DNA from: Polytrichum commune
Taxonomy: Eukaryota; Streptophyta; Polytrichopsida; Polytrichales; Polytrichaceae
Length of the DNA: 64,000 nucleotides
Assembly (NCBI GenBank): GCA_950295325.1
Contig: OX485807.1
Span: 29,545,666-29,609,665 of the forward strand
Direction: 5' to 3'
Positions 53,627 through 62,610 of the stretch are shown in pieces; positions within the stretch are counted from its first letter, which is position 1, and each line of letters starts with the position of its first letter. Position numbers and translations under genes: made by a program. The notes below the pieces were generated by a model that saw only the letters and a list, made by a program, of their open reading frames with translations, ran no database searches and was not told where the DNA came from.

Positions 53627-54460
53627 TCATTGGAATGACACATCTGGAACCACAACCGCCTTTTTATACCACCAGATGTGATTCTTATAAACAAAATGTT
53701 TCAGTTTGTGCGGGTTTGAAAACCAAGGATCAAGAGCATACTCGACAATGATAGTTTGATATAACTTCTGATCACTGACGAACTCCGGGTACCCCTTCGG
53801 ATTGTTGTCTTGCTCAACAAGATCACCTCGCTTAGCGTTTGCAGCCACCATTTGAAGGACCGAATTACTTGGAGCAGACCGTGGTGCCATCAAGGCTGGC
53901 TGGTCACCCGGGTTTAGTGGATTCCGACTCAGAGGATCTGCCATATTAATCCTTCCTGGTCTATACACCCATCTATAGACAAAATTTTGCTCCAAGAACT
54001 CCAACCACCGAGCTTGACGCCTTGATAACGTCTGTTGTGTTTTTAAATACACCAGAGGGTTATGATCTGTGACGATCATGCAATCTGCACCCTCTAGGTA
54101 ACACCGCCAGGTTCGTATGGTGTGCACAACTGCTGCAAGTTCTTGTTCACTAGTAGTGTAATTTCTCTCAGCGGGAGAAAATTTCTTACTCTCAAAAGCA
54201 ATGGGCTTACCTCCCTGAAGTAAAACGGACCCTGCTCCGAGTAAAGAAGCGTCACTAACGACCTCAAATGGCTCCCCTAACTTGGGTAAGGTCAGAACTG
54301 GTACATGTGTTAAAGCATACTTAACATTCTCAAAAACGCGTTCACACTCGTCAGTACAAATGTACTTGACTTTGCTTCGCATCAGAGAAGTCAAAGGCGC
54401 AACCAGAGTGAAATATCCATGTATGAATCTGCGGAAGTAATTGCAAAGCCCCAAGAAGGA
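53627..54460 (-). pseudogene. Gypsy RNase H and connection region
   Basis: The 275-codon open part starts with the end of the reverse transcriptase thumb (LCNYFRRFI). It contains the RNase H acids in VVSDASLLGAG, TTSEQELAAVVH and VTDHNPLVYL, then a tether ending at the stop. Both neighbours are separated by single in-frame TGA codons (54461-54463 and 53627-53629), each of which would be CGA (Arg) if one base were C. Confidence 0.9.
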
Positions 54461-55078
54461 TCATAATTGTCCGACTTCAAGAGGTCTATGCCACTTGGCC
54501 ACAGTCTCAATTTTCTTAAAATCTACCTTGATGCCCTCCTTGCCAACAACATGTCCTAAATAATGCAATTCACTCTTTCCGAAATGACACTTAGACATCT
54601 TTGCATAAAATTGATTCTCTCGTAGAATTTGAAGTATTTGTGCCAAATGACTAACATGTTCCTCCTTGTTCTTTGAAAAAATTAAGATGTCATCCAAATA
54701 TACTAAAACAAACTTTCCAATGAACTTGTGAAAAACACGATTCATTACTCCTTGAAAAGTTGTTGGGGCATTGGTCAATCCAAAACTTAATACTTTGAAT
54801 TGGTAATGACCAAACGGTGTTCTAAACGCCGTCTTAGGAGCATCCTCCTCGGATATCCTAATCTGGTGATAACCTTGTGCCAAATCAAGAGATGAAAATA
54901 TTGTAAAGTCGGCTAACTGGTCAAAAATATCATCAATACGAGGCAACGGATAACGATTATTTACCGTTTGCTTATTAAGTGCCCGATAATCCACCACCAT
55001 TCGCAACACTCCATCCTTTTTCTTGACAAACAAGATGGGAGACCCATAAGGCGATGAACTAGGTTCTATCCATCCCTT
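54461..55078 (-). pseudogene. Gypsy reverse transcriptase core
   Basis: Fingers and palm are intact, with VDYRALNKQT, SSLDLAQGYHQI, FGLTNAP and the catalytic YLDD in FVLVYLDDILIF. A TAA at 55079-55081 cuts it from the upstream linker and a TGA at 54461-54463 from the thumb. The family is unmistakably Ty3/gypsy. Confidence 0.93.
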
Positions 55079-55640
55079 TTACAAATACTCCTTGATCTGT
55101 TTCTTGGCCTTCTGCAGCTCGAGAGGACTCAACCTATAGATCGGCCTAAATGGCGGCTTACCATCTGGCTTTAAAGGAATAGTATGGGCCATTTCCCGCT
55201 CTGGAGGTAACCCTGTAGGTATGGGCTGAAAAACATCAGCATGTTCCTCCAACACTGTGGCATAAGGTGTTGCCACTGTGTATTCTACGTCGTCTCCAAC
55301 CGCGGTCAACTGAACTAAGAACAACGTTGCTCCCTTCCGAATTGACCATTTGAACTGCATGGCGGTGAGTCTATGGGAATTTGGACTCTGACATTGCACT
55401 GGGTTCACATGTAGTGTTATTTTACGGCGGCCCTTATACAACACACAACATTCAGATGCAAAATCCAAGCGTGCCTTGTGCTGCACTAGCCAATCATTGC
55501 CCAATATCAAATCAATGCCTTCACTTAACTTTGCCACCAGACAAATAATTTGGCTTTGATATTGTTGTATTCTAACATGAACTTTAATCTTGCCGTCCGT
55601 TTGGACTTCATCACCATTGCCTAATACCAGTATGTTACTG
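55079..55640 (-). pseudogene. Gypsy protease end and linker to reverse transcriptase
   Basis: It contains the C-terminal protease segment (GIDLILGNDWL) and the RT leader (HTIPLKPDGKPPFRPIYRLSP). It is joined to the protease start by a one-base frameshift in an A-run near 55645-55652, and stops at the TAA 55079-55081. Confidence 0.85.
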
Positions 55641-55817
55641 CCATTTTTTCACTTTTAACCCAAAGGTCTTAGCAAAACCAGAACTCACAAAACAATGTGA
55701 TGCGGCACTATCCATTAATACAGATGCATCCTGATGAGCTACTTGCCCTGAGAAACTCATCATCAGTTGAGAAGACAGAGTGAGCTGATTCAACACACGT
55801 GACCTAGGTTCATCCAA
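55635..55817 (-). pseudogene. Gypsy protease, N-terminal part
   Basis: An aspartic protease start with the active-site region VLMDSAASHCFVSS. Retroviral-type proteases of this group have D-S/T-G-A; here the Gly is Ala, one base change, so the enzyme may be inactive in this copy. The frame then runs into a stop because of the frameshift in the A-run. Confidence 0.8.
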
Positions 55818-55841
55818 ATAAACATGTCACTATAATGAAAT

Positions 55842-56207
55842 TTATTCAAATTGATGGATCAACTTAAATCTTGGTAGAGTTCTCTTAAGATTTTTTGCTT
55901 TAAGTTTGTCAACAATAAAACAAGCACCGGTCTCATAGAGCGCTCCCTCTTTACCGTGCAAATAAGATCTCAAGAAACTTTGCAAATCATCCACTGATGG
56001 TATAATCAATGAGAACGTTTCATAAACTTTGGAGTTCACATCTAACACATCATTGAGTGGGAGTAACAAAGTTGGTAAAATAATGTCTTTATTCAAAATA
56101 TTAGACACGATTACATTAAATTGCTTATTGACTAAGCCCTGAATCACTTCCAAAGCATCACTAGGCAAATCAAAAACACCCTCCGAAACTTGAACAGGTC
56201 CTGGCAC
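55842..56207 (-). pseudogene. Unassigned frame between gag and protease
   Basis: A 121-codon frame without an ATG start, between the gag zinc knuckle and the protease. It is rich in Leu/Ile/Asp (for example DILLPTLLLPLNDVLDVN-like text) and matches no gag-pol module that I recognise. It may be a linker of this family or a small insertion. Confidence 0.4.
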
Positions 56208-56218
56208 TAGCCCACTCC

Positions 56219-57331
56219 CTAAGTGTCGGACTTGTGAAAAGGCTTCTTGCCTTTCTTTGCAGGTTGCTGCTCAGCACTCTTCTTGCCATCAGGATAATCT
56301 CTAGCCAAGTGTCATTCCTTGTGACATTGAAAATGAAGACCATCATTTTTGTCAGTGTTTCTTGCCGAAGGGGCCTCCCCTTTACCGTGCTTACTCTTCT
56401 TGTAAAAGGCGGAAGAGCGGCCTTCAGAGCGGCGAGACTTGTTGTCTCTAATCGGCCCTGTGTGGCCATTGGTCTTGACCGGTGCATCAAAATGAGACTT
56501 ATCATTGTCCCGTCTTTTTGCATTTTGTGTGTACGTAGCGTCTATAGTCACTGCATAATTGATGAGACGCTTGATGTCCTCCCATGGCCCACCATCGCCC
56601 TTAGGATCCACCAAGACCTTCTTGCGGATATCCTCCTTGAGCCATGGTATGAATCTCTCAATCTTATCTCCCCGGGAGACATGATTTTTAGTAATGTGTG
56701 AGCACAACTGCTGAAACTCATTTGCATAGTTCTCAACAGAACCTTTCTGTTTAAGAACACGAAGCTTGTTCCGGGCTACCAACTCCTGATTGACACTGCC
56801 ATAAGCAGTGAGTAATGTATCATAGAAGTTATCCCAGAGCTACGGATCTTTCTTATCCGCTGCCAGCTCCAATGCAAGCATATTCCAATGTTGTGAAACA
56901 TTGGTTTCCAGATATGTTGACGCAATTGTGACCCACTCCTCAGGAGCAATCTCGCATGCAACCAAGAACTTTTTCATCTAGTTGAGCCAAGCCAGAATGG
57001 TAATTTTGGACTTATCCTTGAACTGTTCCGGCTTGCCAGCAGCTATGGTGGACTTAGAACGGTCCCCCTCATTATACTTCTTCAAGAGTTGGACCTGGCA
57101 TTCCAATGCTTCTAAGCGATTGGAATGCGTGTTCACAATCGAGAAGGTTATTTCACCTTGCTGCTTTACACGCTGAAATTGACTTAAGTCATCAATCAAT
57201 TTCCCATTGCAGTAATCCTGAATAGCTTGGACCACCAAACTACGGATACTTGCATCACTCGGTGAAGAGGATGTGCCAATCGGAAAAACCTGGGGAGGAC
57301 TATCTTCCCTTGACGGTCCAGAAGTGTCCAT
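56219..57331 (-). pseudogene. Gypsy gag
   Basis: The start is at MDTSGPSRED (57331). The capsid region carries ASTYLETNVSQHW and the YANEFQQLC/IERFIPWLKEDIR helices typical of plant gypsy Gag. The remains of a zinc knuckle lie near the C-terminus (56290-56330): only part of the C-C-H-C set is left and a TGA interrupts it (56312-56314). Further in-frame TAG codons lie at 56978-56980 and 56840-56842. The open pieces are 57331-56978, 56961-56843 and 56782-56315. Confidence 0.85.
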
Positions 57332-57695
57332 ATCCTCGATGGCTATAACATAAACACACAAAATACAATGCCAAAATTTTGCGGGACTGCTCACGCGGTC
57401 CTGTACAATAAAAACCAAAACAGAAGACAAAACAATTCTACCCCCCAGTAGCTTTCCCCAACAGAAAAATTAACCTCGTGTCTGAGAGCCACAGGAGACG
57501 ACGTAACTCTCATGTGCGACGCTCACTGCCCAGGCAACATGCTACCTCCCTCTGGTAGGCCGAAAGGAGATGAGACGAGACGAGGCGAGACGCGACCCCC
57601 CACGATCGCAACACCCTCCAGAAAAATTACCAGCATAACAATTACACAGCGGAAGTTAATAAAAACCCAAATGAAAACAAGGTACAAGAGCGCCG

Positions 57696-57708
57696 GCTCT
57701 GATACCAA
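57696..57708 (-). other. Primer-binding site, initiator tRNA-Met type
   Basis: On the - strand TGGTATCAGAGCC lies one base after the 5' LTR. This is the standard primer site complementary to the 3' end of plant initiator tRNA-Met. Confidence 0.92.
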
Positions 57709-58056
57709 TGTAACGTTCTCAAATATTATGAGATTCAAGAGGCATGTTCCACCCAACCTTAGAGCTTATATACTAGATACTACTATGAGTTGAGGCCACC
57801 TCCAACTAGTAGTTAAGTATATGCTAGCAAGCTCTCCCTCCATGCCTTTAGGATAATTATAAGTGCACTTAACTAATGGTCGTTACTTACGAGGTAGAAC
57901 CAAGTGTAAAACCATAGCTTCAACTAGTTAACTCCCTTTACCTTTAGGATTGCTAGAGCACTCAGGGTAGCACCTCTAGTCTTCTAGTAAAGGAGTCCTA
58001 GTTGAATGAGAGGTTGTAAATAAACAATAAACAATAAATATGTAATACACGTTACA
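57709..58056 (-). repeat. 5' LTR of the gypsy element
   Basis: 57709-58049 corresponds to the 3' LTR; an extra CGTTACA (58050-58056 on +) lies between it and the GTTTT duplication, and is absent at the internal edge of the other LTR. Confidence 0.88.
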
Positions 58057-58394
58057 GTTTTTTGGGCCTTCTTTTTAGGAGGATTGTAATATATATTTGG
58101 GTTAGCCATAGTATTTCGGTGGCAAAGTCTTGTGGCGGGGGGGGGGGGGGGGGGTTATAAAGTGGGTCATAGGGTGCATTTGGTTTTGGTTATATCTTTC
58201 CCATAGCCATTGTAGCCTTGTAAGTGGCATGGTTAGGATGAATGCTCCTGTTTGGTTGTATATGTTGGATTTTGTTCCGTGTATTTGTATAGTGGGTTTG
58301 TTAGGGATGATATCTTTGTTTGGGTTACATTTTGTAGTGTTTAATGTGAGGTTTGTGGCTATGATGGGTGGGCGAATGAATCTTCGGTCTTGGT
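58057..58394 (-). pseudogene. Upstream LINE ORF2 segment, beyond the gypsy insertion
   Basis: This is the continuation of the LINE on the far side of the gypsy element. The - strand has a Pro/Thr/Asn-rich frame (begins near QDRRFIRPPIIATN) that is interrupted by the poly-G run at 58137-58155, read as Pro residues. No domain can be named; by position it lies upstream of the RNase H. Confidence 0.55.
58137..58155. repeat. Poly-G tract of about 19 bp
   Basis: The longest guanine homopolymer of the window, within the LINE on its non-coding strand. Confidence 0.9.
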
Positions 58395-58812
58395 AGAGCT
58401 AATAACATGTGAAGATGCATTATCCAAAATCATAATCACCTTTTGATTTTGACCTTTGAACTAATTGTTGAGCTGCAAAATCCAAACTTCAAATATATCC
58501 CCCTATATTCAAGTTGTTTTATTTGAGTGTCACCAAACATACTCATGAGGTTGCCACCTTCCAAAACATCGTGGTTGCTTAGACGTATAAATCACAAGCA
58601 ACTTCACCTTATAAGTCCCAGTTGAATTAACAACAAGAGCAAGTGTTACACGCTCCTTTTGTAACTTCCGACACTATACCTTCCCTTGTGCTAATGTTTA
58701 TTAAGATGTGCTCTAAAATACAATCCAATCTCATCCATGTTGTAAACATCTTCAGGCTCATAATCTGACAAAAGAATAGGAAGGGGGCCACTCTAACCCT
58801 AACCATGTCCAT
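58395..58812 (-). pseudogene. Pogo-like transposase, first half of the DDE domain (C1)
   Basis: On the - strand the frame shows EPEDVYNMDEIGLYFRAH, the first catalytic Asp motif of DDE_1 transposases, then a segment resembling 'LALVVNSTGT', and finally VIMILDNASSH with the second Asp, directly at the LINE insertion. One or two small frameshifts lie in between (near 58690). Together with 47186-47335 this shows that the LINE hit the middle of a DDE domain. Confidence 0.75.
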
Positions 58813-59229
58813 TCTACACTAGTAACCCTAATTATCATTAAGTTCCCAATGATAAGTGAAGTTCCCAAGTAATTCCCAAGTGAAAATGGATGTATTTTAG
58901 ATATACATAACACATATGAAAGGAATTTTAGCATTAATTACCTCATTAATATTAACGACATAACAAAGATTCTAAATGTCGTATTATCGAGTGTCGTAGT
59001 AAAAAAAAAAAGGAAGTTTTGAACTAAAAAGTTTGGTCGCGCAAAAACGTGTCATAATAATGAGGGTGTTGTATAAATGAGTAATGAGATTTGACTGTAA
59101 GGCGTTTCTTTTTCTTTTCTTTTCTGTTGGAATGCTGACTTTGGAAGGGTGTTGGGCACGAAAGAGGATATAATATCCGAACATTCTGATTTGAACGGCA
59201 GACACTTTATACAGTATCACCACTTCTTA

Positions 59230-59520
59230 GGGGCTCCCTAAATACCCCCGACGAGCGTTGCAGCTGTCAGGCTCGGAGGCCAAGTTCGGCGGGGTTCATT
59301 TTTCTGGCCCTCCCCGTTTTAGCCCCTTGGTGGTTTTTTTTGGTTTTTTTTTGCTAAATTTGGGTCCTGCGGCCCCAAATTACCCTAGGGAGCCCCTTAT
59401 GAGATCAAATAAGGCCCCACCCAATTAAAAAAATAGGGGGCATGTTTTATCCCAACCCTGCCACCCCCTCCCAAACCTAGCCTCCGAGCCACGCTCAATG
59501 GGGGTTTTTAGGCAGATCCC
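59230..59520. mobile_element. hAT-like MITE with 8-bp target duplication
   Basis: ACTTCTTA stands directly on both sides (59222-59229 and 59521-59528). The ends are imperfectly inverted: GGGGCTCCCTAAATACCCCC against GGGATCTGCCTAAAAACCCCC. The 291-bp element is non-coding and GC-richer than its flanks. An 8-bp duplication fits hAT; a Mutator-type 9-bp reading (CACTTCTTA) cannot be excluded. Confidence 0.75.
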
Positions 59521-59528
59521 ACTTCTTA

Positions 59529-61127
59529 CTTCTTTCAATCTTATGTGGTCATTTATTGGTTTGTGCAATATCTTGCAGAGACCTGGCTCCTTTGGTACAT
59601 AGGTTTGAAAGAATTAGGCACAACTGGTATCATTGGACCTCTCTGCAATTCTGATTTTGAACACTCTGGACATCTGAAACATGTGCTGCAGAAATAATGT
59701 GTAGACTGGATTCAACACTGGTTTGCAAAATTGAATACTTTGCACCCATCCATCATAAGAATTGGGAATTTGGTGTTGTTTATAGAGGTAGGCCTTGATC
59801 AACAACTGCAGGACCCCGCTCGTGCATCTGCTTGGGGATGTGTAACCCTGTAGCGCATATCCAAAGTGTACCTCAAATTCAGAGGAACATGTTATTGCCT
59901 GACTTTTGCTGCTCCCAGGGAGCTCATTACGAGTCAAATCTCTTAAGTATTTGAAATTGAGTAGATTATGGGATTACAGCATCAATTCCCTTACACTCGC
60001 AGATGTTATACCCTAATTCGCAGGTGATCCTTCGGTTGTGTTCAGCGAAACCGATTCAGTTGCCCGACACACAGTTTTCATTCGATAAAACCCTCTCGGA
60101 AGTGCGTTTGTTGATAGGCATAATTAAGCATTTTCAACTGTATGCCTTTTGACACTGGTCCTTTCAAAAAACGACGAAGTGGACGACCTAACATTCCCAA
60201 ACGCACAATGCGGGAGCCTCCTTCTGCAACAAGTGCCCATGAAAGAGAAGGTTTCTTTCCTTCTCAACTAGGACACTCTGGAATACAGGAATACAGAAAC
60301 ACAAACCTTCTTCCGCAACAAGTGCTTGTGACTGCATATCCCAAAAGTGCACCTTAAACTAAAGCAATATGATATGCCTGACCGTTGCTGCTCCCAGGGG
60401 AGCTTACAAAACAATCAATCCTCTTAACTTCTCAACAGTACGCGGATTATGGGATGGTGGCATCAAATTCCTTACACTCGATCTAGGAAACCTCTCGAAA
60501 ACAAAAACACAAATACAGAAACGTATTTTACAACTGTCTCTCTTTCCTTCTCCTTCTCGTCAAGCCCCAATAGCTCCATGTCCCAAAGTGCACCTCAAAT
60601 TGAAGCCACATGTTCTGCCTGACTGCTGCTGCTCCCAGGGGAACTTACAAACAAACAATCGATCCTCTTTAAGTTTTAAACAGTGAGCAGGTTATAAAAT
60701 TGCGGCATAACATTACTTACACTCAACAAGGAAACCCTGGAAAACAAAAAAGACGGGGAAAAGCAAAAATGCCCACCTTCCAAACCCTGATAAATGGCAA
60801 CAAGTAAAGCAGTCAATATAAAAGAAATCGAAAACGAAACATGAACGAAGAGGTACAAGAACCAAAGATCTCCCAAACCCATCATCCTTTTCCCAAAATA
60901 AAAAAGAAACAGAACTCAGCTTCGCCTTCTCAAGATCACACTCAGGGCTCAAAAACTGAGAGGGGCAGCGGTTCTCCATGGAAAGCCAAGCCACCCTCTC
61001 TGGCCACTGACATCAGAGAGGTTTTGACATCCTCGTTCTCGTCTATGTGCGCTTGGATGCGCACAGGACGACCAACACAATCACCGATAAACCCTAAACC
61101 CTAAAACGCCGTCCGACATCCCAGAAA
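59529..61127. repeat. Intergenic tract with a three-copy tandem repeat and a telo-box
   Basis: Three diverged copies of a 170-250-bp unit lie around 59850-60010, 60320-60510 and 60575-60750, each with 'tgcctgac', 'tgctgctcccaggg', then 'cttacactc'. At 61087-61104 ACCCTAAACCCTAAA forms a double telo-box, a motif common in plant promoters of translation and cell-cycle genes. No exon of a gene is recognised on either strand. Confidence 0.6.
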
Positions 61128-61370
61128 ATGAGAATTTCTGCGATTTCTGCGAAGTTTCAAGGAGAGCGTTCAACCGATGACTGCTGGCTGGCTGGGGTGT
61201 GTGCTCGAGGTGCTCCAATCCTTGCGACGATTCATGACGCAGAAGCTCATGTGCAAGGATTGGTGGCACAGATCACGCGCAGGAGAGGGGCGGCACACAT
61301 TTTTCCTCGCCTCTCTTACGTCAGACTTAAACTAATGACCAAGGTAGCAGCCCATGTGCCGCAGATTTAT
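61128..61370 (+). other. Possible decayed first exon downstream of a telo-box
   Basis: An ATG at 61128, some 25 bp after the telo-box, opens a frame of about 80 GC-rich codons with no recognisable domain, which then runs into a family-D repeat. The frame is open to 61583 only because it reads through the repeat. It could be the truncated start of a former gene or chance. Confidence 0.25.
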
Positions 61371-61387
61371 GGTTGTACGTTCAAGGC

Positions 61388-61588
61388 AATGTCCGGGGAG
61401 ATTTCTGGACGTTATCGGTCGAGATCCAAGTCCGACCGGTTACATGTTTGGACATCTTTCGGTTTTTCTTTACTAATTGAGGTATGTTCCATAGATTCCT
61501 CTAAATCGATGGGTGGTAATTTTCCTGAAATCTTGAACTTCAACCGGTTGCTTTTCAAATTCAATCGGTTCATCCATGACTAGCGGTT
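61388..61588 (+). repeat. Dispersed repeat family D copy 4
   Basis: Shares 'ccggttacatgtttgg', 'ggtttttctttact', 'gaggtatgttcca' and 'cttgaacttcaaccggtt' with 43072-43268. Confidence 0.65.
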
Positions 61589-61734
61589 TGTTTCAAAGAT
61601 GTGTTGCTTTTTGCACTCGTTAGATACTTGTCAAATGTTTACCGTGCTCGTCAAATGTGTATCGTATGTACATTTAGGAGTTGTGGACAAGTGCAAAAAG
61701 CAACCATGCTTCTATTATGCTAGCCAGCCAAGGC

Positions 61735-62010
61735 CCAACTAGCCCAGCTGGTGCCCTCCCCCCCCCGGGGATGGGGCCACCCAGCCAGGTAGGAGCACCC
61801 AAAGCCCCCTAATTGGTTGGTTGCAACCCACCCAATGTGCAGTCATCCATCCGGTAGGCTTTGGGTGCATGTCCCATCCTGCCTGGATGGGCGACACCAT
61901 TCCCAGGGTGGCCCCACACTGGCCGGATTGGTTGGGCCCCAGTTGGACCTCCAAGTGTGGCCACACTATAAGTTGGGTCCAGACCCGCCAAGCCTCCACA
62001 CAAGTCTCCT
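61735..62010. other. GC-rich non-coding island
   Basis: It is visibly richer in G and C than everything around it, with many 'ggcccc', 'cagcc' and 'ggttggg' words. Open frames exist on both strands but none has a recognisable product. It may be a different kind of repeat or captured DNA. Confidence 0.4.
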
Positions 62011-62149
62011 CTTGTTTGTTGGGTCCCTTCTTGAAGCTTCATCGGAATTTCAAGTAGATGGGTCTTAAATGGTTACTTTTGTCCTGACTAACCAATTCTC
62101 CTATGATATAACACATGTGAGTAAACAAGATGATTCACAAAATCCAAAC

Positions 62150-62580
62150 CGACATAACATTACACAAATCCTTGGTTGTGTTCCATGGGACCATGTGCTA
62201 CTGCTTGTGTAAAAAACTATGTTAATTTACACCTATTGTGTAATGTGAATTTTTCAACAAGCATTTGTAAATTAACATAGTTTGTTCTAATCGCGATCTC
62301 CTCCTTTGGAAAGAGACCATCATGTACATGCTTAGTAATGTTATGGAGGCAGTAGCCACTTCCCTCTTTTTTTTGGACCTTGTATGAATATCTTATTCAT
62401 CATCAAAGTGAAGATACTTGTGCTCGTTAAATGGTCATTCAATTAGGTCCCCAATTATGTTCACTATTGAGCTTAGAATGGTTGTCATATTTTGATTCCA
62501 ATCTCTTTTGAATACATGTCTTCTTGGTATATGTTTTTAGAACAAATCACATACCACTCAAATATAAGTGTCCTCATAGA
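62150..62580. repeat. Dispersed repeat, family-H-related
   Basis: Contains 'tgcttagtaatgttatg', 'gaatatcttattcatcatcaaagtgaaga' and 'cttgtgctcgttaaat' in the same order as 1370-1560 and 35820-36260. Confidence 0.6.
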
Positions 62581-62610
62581 ATTTTTTTTGAAAGAGGGTT
62601 GTCTAAACTA

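Larger units (their letters stand above)
49588..58056 (-). mobile_element. Ty3/gypsy chromovirus LTR retrotransposon
   Basis: The element reads on the - strand: 5' LTR 57709-58056, primer-binding site, gag, protease, reverse transcriptase, RNase H, integrase with chromodomain, a 2.3-kb non-coding region, polypurine tract, 3' LTR 49588-49928. This pol order is that of Ty3/gypsy, and a C-terminal chromodomain marks the chromoviruses. It inserted into the LINE; GTTTT is found just outside both ends (49583-49587 and 58057-58061). LTRs differ at about seven of 341 positions, so the insertion is fairly young, yet the coding part has several in-frame stops and a frameshift. It is not autonomous. Confidence 0.95.
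47334..58394 (-). mobile_element. LINE on the minus strand, split by a Ty3/gypsy element
   Basis: LINE sequence occupies 47334-49587 and 58057-58394 and reads 58394 to 47334. Its 3' end is a (TTTTA)n tail at 47334-47353. The 11-bp duplication AGAGCTAATAA flanks the whole. Net length without the gypsy is about 2.6 kb, so the 5' part (endonuclease and reverse transcriptase) is missing. The coding strand is poor in G, as in the other copy. Confidence 0.82.
46347..59097 (-). mobile_element. Pogo-like DNA transposon split by a LINE (C1)
   Basis: The left end TA|CTGTTCTCCCTCTTCAGTATGACAC matches the start of the element at 62611, and the right end near 59097|TA is more decayed. Excluding the insertion it is about 1.7 kb. 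Outer segments are 46347-47333 and 58395-59097; the LINE between them is flanked by AGAGCTAATAA on both sides (47324 and 58395). Coding remnants lie on the - strand in the right order across the gap. Both ends carry repeated GTCGTA-n-TATCGAGG-type motifs. The right boundary is approximate. Confidence 0.8.

Noticed and set aside
61128-61583. 151-codon frame after the telo-box as a full gene
   Set aside because: Its second half is dispersed repeat family D, so only the first 80 codons could be original; kept as a low-confidence possible exon.
61739-62068. Open frames on both strands in the GC-rich island
   Set aside because: GC-rich composition lowers stop frequency on both strands; no domain or start context supports a gene.
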